This document shows, piece by piece, positions 1 through 6,857 of a stretch of DNA of 6,857 bases (position 1 is the first letter of the stretch; each line of letters begins with the position of its first letter). The position numbers and the translations under genes are program-made. A model generated the notes under the pieces. That model was not told where the DNA came from and searched no databases. It worked only from the letters and a program-made list of their open reading frames with translations. The DNA comes from an uncultured Rubrivivax sp. GTDB taxonomy: Bacteria > Pseudomonadota > Gammaproteobacteria > Burkholderiales > Burkholderiaceae_C. Where the stretch lies: the NCBI GenBank assembly GCA_937967345.1, contig CALBTN010000174.1, positions 1-6,857 of the forward strand, read 5' to 3'.

Positions 1-288
1 CGTGAGGTTCGAGAATATGCGGCGCCCCTCGGGCGAGACGGCGATGCCGCGGCGCATGATCAGGTGTGACGGCTGCTGGGTGATGTCGTCGCCCTCGAAG
101 CGGATGCTGCCGCCGCTGGCGCGCGGCGCGCCGCACACCGTCATCAGCAGCGAGGTCTTGCCGGCCCCATTGGCGCCGATCAACGAGACGATCTCCCCCT
201 GGTTCACATGCAGGCTCACGCGGTTGACCGCGCAGATGGCGCCGTAGTGGGTGGAGATCGAGTCGACTTGCAGCGTCGGCGTCGGCAT
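1..288 (-). CDS. livF: LivF, branched-chain amino acid ABC transporter ATPase (3' part cut by window edge)
   Basis: One of the two ATP-hydrolysing subunits of the branched-chain amino acid importer, acting on the cytoplasmic face of the inner membrane. Only the first 96 codons are present; the rest lies beyond the left edge. Visible in the sequence: a Walker A motif GANGAGKT at residues 38-45 and, near the edge, SPEGRRIFSNLT, which matches the Q-loop region of LivF, where PEGR replaces the usual Q-containing stretch. The signature, Walker B and H-loop are outside the window. The ATG start overlaps the livG stop by one base (TGATG), and GGGAG lies 7 bases upstream inside livG, so translation is probably coupled to livG. 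LivF is separated from LivG by the PEGRR motif and by gene order. Identity is confident even though the gene is partial. Confidence 0.93.
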   Translation of the reverse strand, partial: MPTPTLQVDSISTHYGAICAVNRVSLHVNQGEIVSLIGANGAGKTSLLMTVCGAPRASGGSIRFEGDDITQQPSHLIMRRGIAVSPEGRRIFSNLT

Positions 289-1051
289 CAGGCTTCTCCC
301 AGGTAGGCCTTGATCACCCGCTCGTCGCTGCGGACGGCGTCCGGCGTTCCCAGCGCGATCGGCTTGCCGTACTCCATGACCAGAATGCGTTCGGACACTC
401 CCATCACCAGGCCCATGTCGTGCTCGATCAGCAGCACGGTGACGCCGTACTGCTGGCGCAAATGATCGATCAGGCCCTGCAGATCCTTCTTCTCCTGCGG
501 GTTCAGGCCCGCGGCCGGCTCGTCGAGCATCAGCAGGCGCGGCTTGGTGATCATGCAGCGGGCGATCTCCAGCCGGCGCTGGTGGCCGTAGGCGAGGTTG
601 CCGGCCTCGCGGTTGACGAACTCGCGCAGCCCCATCACATCGAGCCAATGCAGCGCCTGCTCGATCTTTTGCGCCTCGCTGCGGCGGTAGCTCGCGGTGT
701 TGAACAGGCCGGCGAGCATCGGCGCGCGCGACTGGCGGTGCTGGGCCACCAGCAGGTTTTCCAGCACCGTCATCGCCTTGAACAGGCGCACGTTCTGGAA
801 GGTGCGCACCACGCCGTGATTGGCCACCTGATGGCTGCTCTGGCCGGTGATGCTGTGTCCTTGCAGCGCGATCTGGCCGCCGCTGGGCCGATAGAAGCCG
901 CTGATGCAGTTGAACACCGTGGTCTTGCCCGCACCGTTCGGTCCGATGATCGCGAACACCTCCTTCGGCGTCACGTCGAAGCCGACGCCGTCGACGGCCA
1001 GCAGGCCGCCGAAGCGCATGCTCAGATCCTTGACTTCGAGCAGTGCCGTGC

Positions 1052-1055
<4 letters not shown>
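288..1055 (-). CDS. livG: LivG, branched-chain amino acid ABC transporter ATPase
   Basis: Second ATPase subunit of the importer; it pairs with LivF and drives transport through LivH-LivM. The protein is 255 residues, the same length as E. coli LivG as I recall it. Seen in order: Walker A GPNGAGKT (38-45), FNCISGFYRPSGG (48-60), Q-loop VRTFQNVRLF with Q87, signature LAYGHQRRLEIAR (154-166), Walker B LLMLDEP (174-180) with catalytic E179, AAGLNP (181-186), H-loop IEHDM with H212, and C-terminal AYLGEA, all typical of LivG. The start is GTG, chosen because it overlaps the livM stop as GTGA, has GAGGT about 6 bases upstream and gives the family N-terminus STALLEVKDLSMRFGG. The frame stays open far upstream through livM, but that extension is out of frame with livM and looks like no protein. 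One small oddity is H158 in the signature, where E. coli LivG has Q. Confidence 0.97.
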
Positions 1056-2292
<1,237 letters not shown>

Positions 2293-2293
<1 letters not shown>

Positions 2294-3222
2294 CACACCT
2301 TCTCCACTTCGGGTTTGCCCAGCAGACCGCTGGGGCGGAACATCAGGATCGACACCAGCAGGGCAAAGGCGACGATGTCCTTGTATTCGGACCCGATGTA
2401 GGCGGCCGCGATGGTCTCGGCCACGCCCAGGATGACGCCGCCGAGCATCGCTCCCGGGATGCTGCCGATGCCGCCGAGCACGGCGGCGGTGAAGGCCTTG
2501 ATGCCGGCAATGAAGCCGATGAACGGATTGAGCTTGCCCACCGCCAGCGCGATCAGCACACCCCCCACGGCGGCGAGCACCGCACCGAGCACGAAGGTGA
2601 AGGAGACCACCCGGTTGGTGTCGATGCCCAGCAGGTTGGCCATGTGCATGTCCTGCGAACACGCGCGCGACGCCCGGCCCATGCGCGAGTGCTTGATGTA
2701 CAGCGTGAGCAGCGTCATCAGCACCACCGTCACCACGATGATCAGGATGCGCGCATAGGGCATGAAGATCTCGAAGCCGTCGGGATTGCCGAAGCGCAGC
2801 GCGCCCTGGATCAGCGAGGGCACTGCCATGTCGCGCGCGCCCTGCCCCAGCGCCACCCAGTTCTGCAGGAAGATGGACATGCCGATCGCCGAGATCAGCG
2901 CCACCAGCCGCGGGCTGCCGCGCAGCGGCTTGTAGGCGACCTGCTCGACGACGAAGCCATAGACGCCGGTGGCGAACATGGCGACCGCGATCATCAGCGC
3001 GACGACCAGCCAGACCGGCAGTCCGGCGTACACGCCGACGGCCGACAACGTGACCAGGCCGGTGTAGGCGCCGATCATGTAGAGCTCGCCGTGGGCGAAA
3101 TTGATCATGCCGATGATGCCGTACACCATCGTGTAGCCGATCGCGATCAGCGCGTAGATGGCGCCCAGCGACAGACCGTTGAAGAGCTGCTGCACCAGCT
3201 GCAGCCAGAAATGCTCAGACAT
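2293..3222 (-). CDS. livH: LivH, branched-chain amino acid ABC transporter permease
   Basis: Inner-membrane permease partner of LivM. The 309-residue protein is almost exactly the length of E. coli LivH (308). Diagnostic stretches: QQLFNGLSLGAIYALIAIGY (11-30), MINFAHGELYMIGAY (39-53), the EAA-type loop GRASRACSQDMHMANLLGI (182-200), NPFIGFIAGIKAFTAAVLGG (232-251), IGSIPGAMLGG (252-262) and the C-terminus FRPSGLLGKPEVEKV (295-309), nearly the E. coli ending. Several hydrophobic membrane segments alternate with short loops. The ATG at 3222 is preferred over an in-frame GTG at 3231, because the GGAGGGG ribosome site sits 8 bases before the ATG and overlaps that GTG; it also gives the family N-terminus MSEHFWLQLVQQLFNG. 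An out-of-frame ATG at 3226 leads to a stop after three codons. The gene follows livK after a 129-base gap with stem-loops. Confidence 0.97.
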
Positions 3223-3230
3223 GCATGCCA

Positions 3231-3237
3231 CCCCTCC
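3231..3237 (-). promoter_or_regulatory. Ribosome binding site of livH
   Basis: GGAGGGG on the minus strand with 8 bases to the ATG at 3222. It decides the livH start, since the alternative in-frame GTG (3231-3229) begins on the last base of this motif and would have no Shine-Dalgarno sequence of its own. The strong site fits independent ribosome loading on livH, which is not translationally overlapped with livK, unlike livM, livG and livF. Confidence 0.75.
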
Positions 3238-3257
3238 ATCGAATGCCGCCCCTGCGT

Positions 3258-3320
3258 GCCGGCGTCTCGCCGCCGGCCGCCGCTGCGCGCGCCGCTACCG
3301 GCGCTGCGGCCGCGGGCCGC
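3258..3320 (-). promoter_or_regulatory. Three tandem GC stem-loops between livK and livH
   Basis: The livK-livH gap contains three consecutive perfect inverted repeats. In plus coordinates: arms 3258-3264 and 3271-3277 (GCCGGCG/CGCCGGC, 6-base loop); arms 3289-3294 and 3299-3304 (GCGCCG/CGGCGC, 4-base loop); arms 3306-3311 and 3315-3320 (GCGGCC/GGCCGC, 3-base loop). None is followed by a T-run on the minus strand, so a canonical intrinsic terminator is not supported. Known for liv and many binding-protein operons: the binding protein is made in excess over the permeases, often through partial termination or 3'-end mRNA stabilisation after its gene. Stem-loops here would fit that role, but this is inference, and such GC-rich sequence forms short hairpins readily by chance. 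Confidence 0.4.
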
Positions 3321-3351
3321 GTGCGCCGTGTGCAGGACCTATCTCAGCACG

Positions 3352-4473
3352 CTACTTCGTCGCGAGCGTGCGGCTGCCGTCCTTGTGCCACTCGAACACC
3401 TGGAAGTCGAAGCTGTTCAGGTCGCCCTGCTTGTTCCACGAGATCGGGCCCAGCACGGTATCGATCTGGTTCTTGTGCATGTAGTCGGCCACCTTCGTCG
3501 GGTTGTCGCCGACGGCCTTGATGCTGTGAATCAGCGCCTGTGCCGCGGCGAACGAGGTGAGCTGGAACGCGCCCGACGGGTTGCGCTTCTTGTCCTTGAA
3601 CGCAGCCACCACGGCCGCGTTCTTCGGGTTGGCGGAGAAGTCGGCCGGCAGCGTCACCAGCATGCCCTCGACCGCGGGCCCGGCGATGGCGTTGACTTCG
3701 GGGTTGCCGACGCCTTCGGGGCCCATCATCCTGACCTTCAAGCCCTGCTCGGCGGCCTGGCGCAGCAGCAGACCCATCTCCGGGTGATAGCCGCCGTAGT
3801 AGACGAAGTCGACCCCGGCGCTCTTGAGCTTGGTGATCACGGCCGAGTAGTCGCTGTCGCCGGCGTTGATGCCCTCGAACAGCACGACGTTGACGCCGGC
3901 CTTCTTCAACTCGTCGCGCACCGACGCGGCGATGCCCTGGCCATAGGACTGCTTGTCGTGCAGGATGGCGACCTTCTTGGGCTTGATGCGCTCGGCGATG
4001 AACTTGGCGGCCGCCGGGCCCTGCTGATCGTCGCGGCCGATGGTGCGGAAGATGAAGTGGAAGTTCTTGCCGTCGGTGAGCGCGGGCGCGGTTGCCGAGG
4101 GTGTCACGACGACCACGCCTTCGTTGTTGTAGATCGGTGCGGCGGCGATCGCGGCGCCCGAGCACACCGGCCCGATCACGTAGCCGATCTTCGAGTTCAC
4201 CACGCGGTTGGCAGCCACCGGGCCTTGCTTGGGTTCGCAGGCGTCGTCGATCGCGACCAGCTCGAGCTGCTTGCCGTTGATGCCGCCGGCGGCATTGGCC
4301 ATCTCGACCGCGGTGGCCGCGCCCTCCTTGATCATGTCGCCGTACTGCGTCACCGGGCCGGTGGTCGGGATCACCAGCGCGACCTTGATCTGCGCCTGCG
4401 CCGGAACGACGAACGCCGCTGCGAGCAGGCCGAGTGCGGCGGCCGCCGCTTGTTTGCGAACTGAACTAGCCAT
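3352..4473 (-). CDS. livK: Periplasmic branched-chain amino acid-binding protein (LivK/LivJ type)
   Basis: Periplasmic receptor that delivers leucine, isoleucine, valine or similar ligands to LivHM. It has 373 residues. A signal peptide is clear: MASSVRKQ, a hydrophobic core, then cleavage after AQA (residues 25-27), giving a mature start QIKVALVIPTTGP. This is a type I periplasmic binding fold of the LivJ family, with DDACEPKQGPVAANRVV (76-92), IGPVCSGAAIAAAPIYN (100-116) and TPSATAPALT (124-133). C79 and C104 are 25 residues apart, matching the conserved disulfide of E. coli LivJ/LivK. Candidate ligand contacts by analogy are S105, the 126-128 region, Y177 and E253. The ATG at 4473 has GGAGGAG 8 bases upstream; a nearer ATG at 4481 is out of frame. 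The frame is open further upstream but does not resemble protein. It is first in the operon, as usual. Specificity cannot be read from sequence: some relatives bind amides, urea or aromatic compounds, but pairing with E. coli-like LivHMG favours branched-chain amino acids. Confidence 0.94.
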   Translation of the reverse strand: MASSVRKQAAAAALGLLAAAFVVPAQAQIKVALVIPTTGPVTQYGDMIKEGAATAVEMANAAGGINGKQLELVAIDDACEPKQGPVAANRVVNSKIGYVIGPVCSGAAIAAAPIYNNEGVVVVTPSATAPALTDGKNFHFIFRTIGRDDQQGPAAAKFIAERIKPKKVAILHDKQSYGQGIAASVRDELKKAGVNVVLFEGINAGDSDYSAVITKLKSAGVDFVYYGGYHPEMGLLLRQAAEQGLKVRMMGPEGVGNPEVNAIAGPAVEGMLVTLPADFSANPKNAAVVAAFKDKKRNPSGAFQLTSFAAAQALIHSIKAVGDNPTKVADYMHKNQIDTVLGPISWNKQGDLNSFDFQVFEWHKDGSRTLATK

Positions 4474-4646
4474 GAAGCCATCTCCTCCAGAATGATGACG
4501 GGGAGCCGGACGCATCGAACGATCCCCGATTGCCTTGTGATCCGAGACTGCGCGGGGCTGTAGCTTACTCTGCGCGGCCACATCGCTGGAAGAGGGGTAG
4601 CACGCTGTGATCGAGCTGGCTCGCCGATCAGGACGCGCTTTGCGCC
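4474..4646 (-). promoter_or_regulatory. Leader and presumed promoter region of the liv operon
   Basis: Non-coding stretch between the hydrolase gene and livK, both on the minus strand. The liv promoter is expected here because livK is the first gene of its operon. No convincing sigma-70 promoter is visible. The best -10-like hexamer is TAAGCT (4567-4562, minus strand), which matches only the first, second and last positions of the consensus, with a poor TTCCAG 18 bases upstream; it would leave a leader of roughly 80 bases. Two copies of TGTGATC (plus strand 4536-4542 and 4606-4612) lie 70 bases apart, and a short inverted repeat ATCG-AA-CGAT lies at 4514-4523. Regulation by Lrp or a nitrogen regulator is known for other liv operons but cannot be shown here. 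Confidence 0.4.
4482..4488 (-). promoter_or_regulatory. Ribosome binding site of livK
   Basis: GGAGGAG on the minus strand, 8 bases before the ATG at 4473. It fixes the livK start and excludes the out-of-frame ATG at 4481, which directly touches the motif and is too close to use it. The strong consensus fits a highly translated binding protein. Confidence 0.8.
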
Positions 4647-4662
4647 ACGGCCGCGCGGCCGT
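4647..4662 (-). terminator. 16-bp perfect palindrome at the end of the hydrolase gene, possible terminator
   Basis: The bases ACGGCCGCGCGGCCGT read the same on both strands and include the last base of the hydrolase stop codon. As RNA they could fold to a 6-bp GC stem with a GCGC loop. Immediately downstream on the minus strand is a second small inverted repeat, GCGC-AAA-GCGC (4645-4635). No T-run follows, so intrinsic termination is weakly supported. A factor-dependent end, a protein-binding palindrome or chance in GC-rich DNA remain possible. Confidence 0.35.
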
Positions 4663-5312
4663 CAGCGGCCGCGCAGCGCCGCATCGCTGACGAAGGGGTT
4701 CGTGCGCCGCTCGGCGCCGAAGGTCGACATCGGCCCGTGGCCGGGCACGAACTGCATCTCGTCGCCCAGCGGCCACAACTGCGTGGTGATCGAGCGGATC
4801 AGCGTGTCGTGGTCGCCGCGCGGAAAGTCGGTGCGGCCGATCGAACCCTGGAACAGCACGTCGCCGACGAAGGCCACGCCGAACTGCGTGCTGGCGAAGA
4901 TCACGTGCCCCGGCGTGTGGCCCGGGCAGTGGCGCACCTCGAAGCGCATGCCGCCGACCGTGACCTCGTCGCCGCCGTGCAGCCAGCGCCCGGGCGTGAA
5001 GCCGCGCGCGCCGGGCAGGCCGAACATCCGCCCTTGCTCGTCGAGCTGGTCGATCCAGTAGCTGTCGTCGGGGTGCGGGCCTTCGATCGGCACGCCGGTG
5101 CGCTCGGCGAGCTCGGCCACGCCGCCGCAGTGGTCGATGTGGCCGTGCGTGACCAGCACTTTCTCCAGCGTCGCGCCGCGCTGGGCCAGCACCTCGAGCA
5201 GCCGGTCGACCTCGCCGCCGGGGTCGACGAAGGCGGCGCGGTGGGTCGCCGGGCAGATGACCAGCGAGCAGTTCTGCTGGAACGGGGTGACCGGGATGAT
5301 GGCGAGCTTCAT
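4662..5312 (-). CDS. Metallo-beta-lactamase-fold hydrolase, glyoxalase II-like (YcbL/GloB family)
   Basis: Small cytoplasmic metal-dependent hydrolase of 216 residues, the normal size for the short glyoxalase II-like group (about 210-220). Seen: N-terminus IIPVTPFQQNCSLVI (5-19); metal motif THGHIDH with H56, H58, D60 and H61 (55-61); GHTPGH with H132 (131-136); GDVLF with bridging D151 (150-154); SIGRTDFP (157-164); PGHGP with H192 (190-194). All ligands of a two-metal site are present, so it should be active. Family members cleave thioesters such as S-lactoylglutathione, but substrates vary, so only hydrolase is safe. The long C-terminal glutathione-binding domain of classical GloB is absent. 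The ATG at 5312 gives the conserved N-terminus but has no good ribosome site close by (AAAGGA is about 16 bases away). An in-frame GTG at 5360 would add 16 residues from repeat-containing DNA and is less likely. It lies between the liv operon and an AraC gene and is probably transcribed on its own. Confidence 0.93.
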   Translation of the reverse strand: MKLAIIPVTPFQQNCSLVICPATHRAAFVDPGGEVDRLLEVLAQRGATLEKVLVTHGHIDHCGGVAELAERTGVPIEGPHPDDSYWIDQLDEQGRMFGLPGARGFTPGRWLHGGDEVTVGGMRFEVRHCPGHTPGHVIFASTQFGVAFVGDVLFQGSIGRTDFPRGDHDTLIRSITTQLWPLGDEMQFVPGHGPMSTFGAERRTNPFVSDAALRGR

Positions 5313-5343
5313 GTCGTGCGTCGGTTTGTCCTTTGGCAACTCA

Positions 5344-5414
5344 GTGTCGCTTTTCGCCACTCTGTGTCGACTGAAACCATGCCCTTGCGGGCCTTGCTTC
5401 GCAATTTTGTGTCG
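5344..5414. repeat. Three GTGTCG direct repeats in the hydrolase-AraC gap
   Basis: GTGTCG occurs on the plus strand at 5344-5349, 5364-5369 and 5409-5414, each in an A/T-richer context than the surroundings: AGTGTCGCTTTTCGCC, CTGTGTCGACTGAAACC and TTTTGTGTCGGTTCCC. On the minus strand this gives GGCGAAAAGCGACACTGAG with nearby CGACACAGAG. Repeated short transposase-binding motifs of this style occur at the ends of IS21/Tn552-type elements in GC-rich proteobacteria (family knowledge from memory, not a database match). No transposase is in the window, so this would be a remnant or solo end. The rest of the 174-base gap holds a 10-bp palindrome GGCAGCTGCC (5430-5439) and a weak 4-bp hairpin (5381-5392), with no gene seen. 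Confidence 0.45.
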
Positions 5415-5486
5415 GTTCCCGGCATTGCTGGCAGCTGCCTGCCCGTCCGCCCAACATGCGCTCGTCCCGAGTGCCGGTGGGAGTGA

Positions 5487-6581
5487 TCAGTCGGGCGTCA
5501 AGCTCAGGTCGCCGGCGGTGCCGGCCGATGTGCGCCGAAACTCGCTGGGGCCGACCCCCATCGCCTTTCGAAACGCGCGCGCAAAATGAGCCGGTGCCGA
5601 ATAGCCCAGCGTCGTCGAGATCTGGGTCACCGACAAGTCCGTCTCGCTCAGAAACTCCACGGCGCGCTTGCTGCGCAAGACGTTGACCATCGTGCGGAAA
5701 TCGGCGCCTTCCCGGCCGAGTTCGCGCTGCAGCGTGCGCACGCTGGTATCCAGCGACCGCGCGGTGCTCTCCATCGACACGCTGCCGGTCAGGATCTGCG
5801 CCCAGACCTGATGCGCGACCACGCCCTTGAGTCCGCCGATGCGATGGATCTTGTCGCGCTCGCGCGCCATGTCCCCGACCGTGAGCAGCCTGCCGGTGGC
5901 GCGACGGGGGGCGGCGCGAAGATCGCCGACGTCCAGCCACACTGCAAGCCTTGGCGCATCGAAGATCACCGGACACTCGAATGTGTCCTCGGCGAGGGTG
6001 CACCGGCGGAGCGCCGGAAGATCAACTTCGATGCACTGCGGATGCCAGGAAGAGGGCAGGTACGACTTGCAAAGGCTGATGATCACGCCGATGGTGCCCC
6101 AGGCCACATGCGGGTAGCCGTCCAGCCCCCGGGCGGCACTGATGTAGCCGATGCGCGCACGGCCGCCGATCAGGTCCAGCGACATCGCGTCGCCCCGGGC
6201 GTGGAAATCCATCGTCGCCACCGACCGGTAAATCGCGGCGCCCAGCGTGCGTGCGCCAAGCAGGTATTCGCCCCAGGTGCCGTAGTCGGTGACCGAGAGG
6301 TGGGGCGCCAGCTTCAGGCCGAGGTGTTCTTCGCCGGCTGCACGCGCCACGACCTCGTCGAAGGTCGTCATCGTCCGTTGCGGAATGAAGCTGAAGCAGT
6401 CGCCGTCTTCGATCAGCGCGAAGTCCAGCATTGCCGCTCGACGCGCCTTGTCCAGCACCCGCTCGCCGAACGCGCCACGAACGAAGTCGGGCGCACCGGC
6501 CAGCGCCGCTACCGAGATCAGCGCAACGTCTGCCAGCGGCGTGGCGCCTGCGCGTGGCGCAAAGTGGTTTGTCGCGATCAC
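5487..6581 (-). CDS. AraC-family transcriptional regulator with arabinose-binding-like N-terminal domain
   Basis: DNA-binding transcription factor of 364 residues, typical for the OruR/ArgR-like branch of the AraC family. Residues about 20-215 match the style of the Arabinose_bd (PF12625-type) ligand-sensing domain, with the characteristic LGLKLAP (87-93), YGTWGEYLLGARTLGAAI (100-117) and YPHVAWGTIGVIISL (156-170). The C-terminal AraC domain has two helix-turn-helix units: SVSMESTARSLDTSVRTLQR (267-286), then LSVTQISTTLGYSAPAHFAR (316-335) followed by AFRKAMGVGPSEFRR (336-350), the canonical family ending. The start is GTG at 6581: an in-frame TAA lies just upstream, so no longer form exists, and GGGAGG lies 13 bases before it, a slightly long spacing. 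The ligand is unknown. The gene is divergent from an exported-protein gene, a common arrangement for a regulator and its target, so it may act in the shared gap. Identity of the family is confident; the target is inference. Confidence 0.93.
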   Translation of the reverse strand: MIATNHFAPRAGATPLADVALISVAALAGAPDFVRGAFGERVLDKARRAAMLDFALIEDGDCFSFIPQRTMTTFDEVVARAAGEEHLGLKLAPHLSVTDYGTWGEYLLGARTLGAAIYRSVATMDFHARGDAMSLDLIGGRARIGYISAARGLDGYPHVAWGTIGVIISLCKSYLPSSWHPQCIEVDLPALRRCTLAEDTFECPVIFDAPRLAVWLDVGDLRAAPRRATGRLLTVGDMARERDKIHRIGGLKGVVAHQVWAQILTGSVSMESTARSLDTSVRTLQRELGREGADFRTMVNVLRSKRAVEFLSETDLSVTQISTTLGYSAPAHFARAFRKAMGVGPSEFRRTSAGTAGDLSLTPD

Positions 6582-6616
6582 GGCGGAAGCTTAACCTCCC
6601 GAGGCTTTGGGTTGTG

Positions 6617-6635
6617 TCGGCGCAAAGCGCGCCGA
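6617..6635. promoter_or_regulatory. Inverted repeat in the divergent intergenic region, candidate operator or hairpin
   Basis: TCGGCGC (6617-6623) and GCGCCGA (6629-6635) are a perfect 7-bp inverted repeat with a 5-base spacer AAAGC. It sits near the middle of the 138-base gap between the AraC-family gene and the divergent exported-protein gene, about 36 bases upstream of the AraC start codon. It could be an operator or a leader hairpin on either transcript. AraC proteins more often bind direct repeats, which weakens the operator reading. A second small inverted repeat, CACAT-C-ATGTG (6690-6700), lies just before the downstream ribosome site. No clear -35/-10 pair was seen in either direction. 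Confidence 0.4.
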
Positions 6636-6704
6636 TCCACGGCGCCAGCCGCGCGAAGCCACAAGCCGACATGGCCGCGAGGCCAACCACACATCATGTG
6701 CCAT

Positions 6705-6710
6705 GAGGAG
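6705..6710 (+). promoter_or_regulatory. Ribosome binding site of the right-edge gene
   Basis: GAGGAG with 9 bases to the ATG at 6720. It fixes the start of the exported protein; the ATG at 6703, just upstream, is in another frame and overlaps this motif. Confidence 0.8.
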
Positions 6711-6719
6711 ATCGATCGA

Positions 6720-6857
6720 ATGCACCCCTTCACACGGGTTCGTGCACTGGCCGCCAGCGCGGCGCTGGCGCTGCTGGTCGGTGCCGCGCACGCCGAGATG
6801 TCGGCCGAGGAACTGGCCAAGCTGGCGCAGAACCCGGTCGGCAACCTGGTCAGCGTG
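6720..6857 (+). CDS. Exported protein, N-terminus only; possible outer-membrane transporter-like family
   Basis: The first 46 codons of a plus-strand gene that continues past the right edge. A Sec signal peptide is clear: MHPFTRVR, a hydrophobic alanine/leucine core, and a likely cleavage after AHA (residues 23-25), leaving a mature protein that begins EMSAEELAKLAQNPVGNLVS. A mature start of the form EELAK-x-x-NPV-x-x-x-(I/V)SV is familiar from a large group of proteobacterial exported proteins annotated as transporter or neuromedin U-like, related to the phenol-degradation meta-pathway beta-barrel family, in which it precedes a predicted outer-membrane barrel. That is recall from a short fragment and needs the rest of the gene. 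The start is supported by GAGGAG 9 bases upstream. It is divergent from the AraC-family gene and may be its target. Confidence 0.8.
   Translation, partial: MHPFTRVRALAASAALALLVGAAHAEMSAEELAKLAQNPVGNLVSV

Noticed and set aside
4474..4776. Upstream extension of the livK frame by about 100 codons
   Set aside because: It would place residues before a clear signal peptide and overlap the hydrolase gene. The strong ribosome site sits right before the ATG at 4473.
6022..6690. Alternative minus-strand frame overlapping the AraC gene
   Set aside because: It is arginine-rich shadow translation in another frame of the regulator gene and lacks conserved motifs.

Overview
The window reads as an ordinary chromosomal segment of a high-GC proteobacterium. 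Strong G/C preference at third codon positions, an E. coli-type livKHMGF cassette and the style of the neighbouring genes suggest a betaproteobacterium, probably Burkholderiales. That placement is inference from protein style and base composition; there is no rRNA or other marker gene here.

Layout: positions 1-4473, read on the minus strand, hold a branched-chain amino acid ABC importer in the order livK (periplasmic binding protein), livH and livM (permeases), livG and livF (ATPases). livF runs off the left edge. livH/livM, livM/livG and livG/livF overlap by 1-4 bases, while livK and livH are separated by about 130 GC-rich bases holding three tandem short stem-loops. Positions 4474-4661 are the liv leader/promoter region. 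Positions 4662-5312 (minus) encode a small metallo-beta-lactamase-fold hydrolase of the glyoxalase II-like type. Positions 5313-5486 are non-coding and hold three GTGTCG repeats that could be a mobile-element end or remnant. Positions 5487-6581 (minus) encode an AraC-family regulator with an arabinose-binding-like N-terminal domain. Positions 6582-6719 are a divergent intergenic region with a perfect 7-bp inverted repeat. From 6720 to the right edge (plus) is the N-terminus of an exported protein.

How they work together: LivK captures leucine/isoleucine/valine-type ligands in the periplasm, LivH-LivM form the inner-membrane channel and LivG-LivF power uptake. The hydrolase is probably an independent housekeeping gene. 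The AraC regulator and the divergent exported protein are a plausible regulator-target pair by position only. I found no tRNA, rRNA, CRISPR array, intact insertion sequence or clearly novel system. The most unusual signals are the tandem stem-loops, the GTGTCG repeats and the inverted repeat between the divergent genes.
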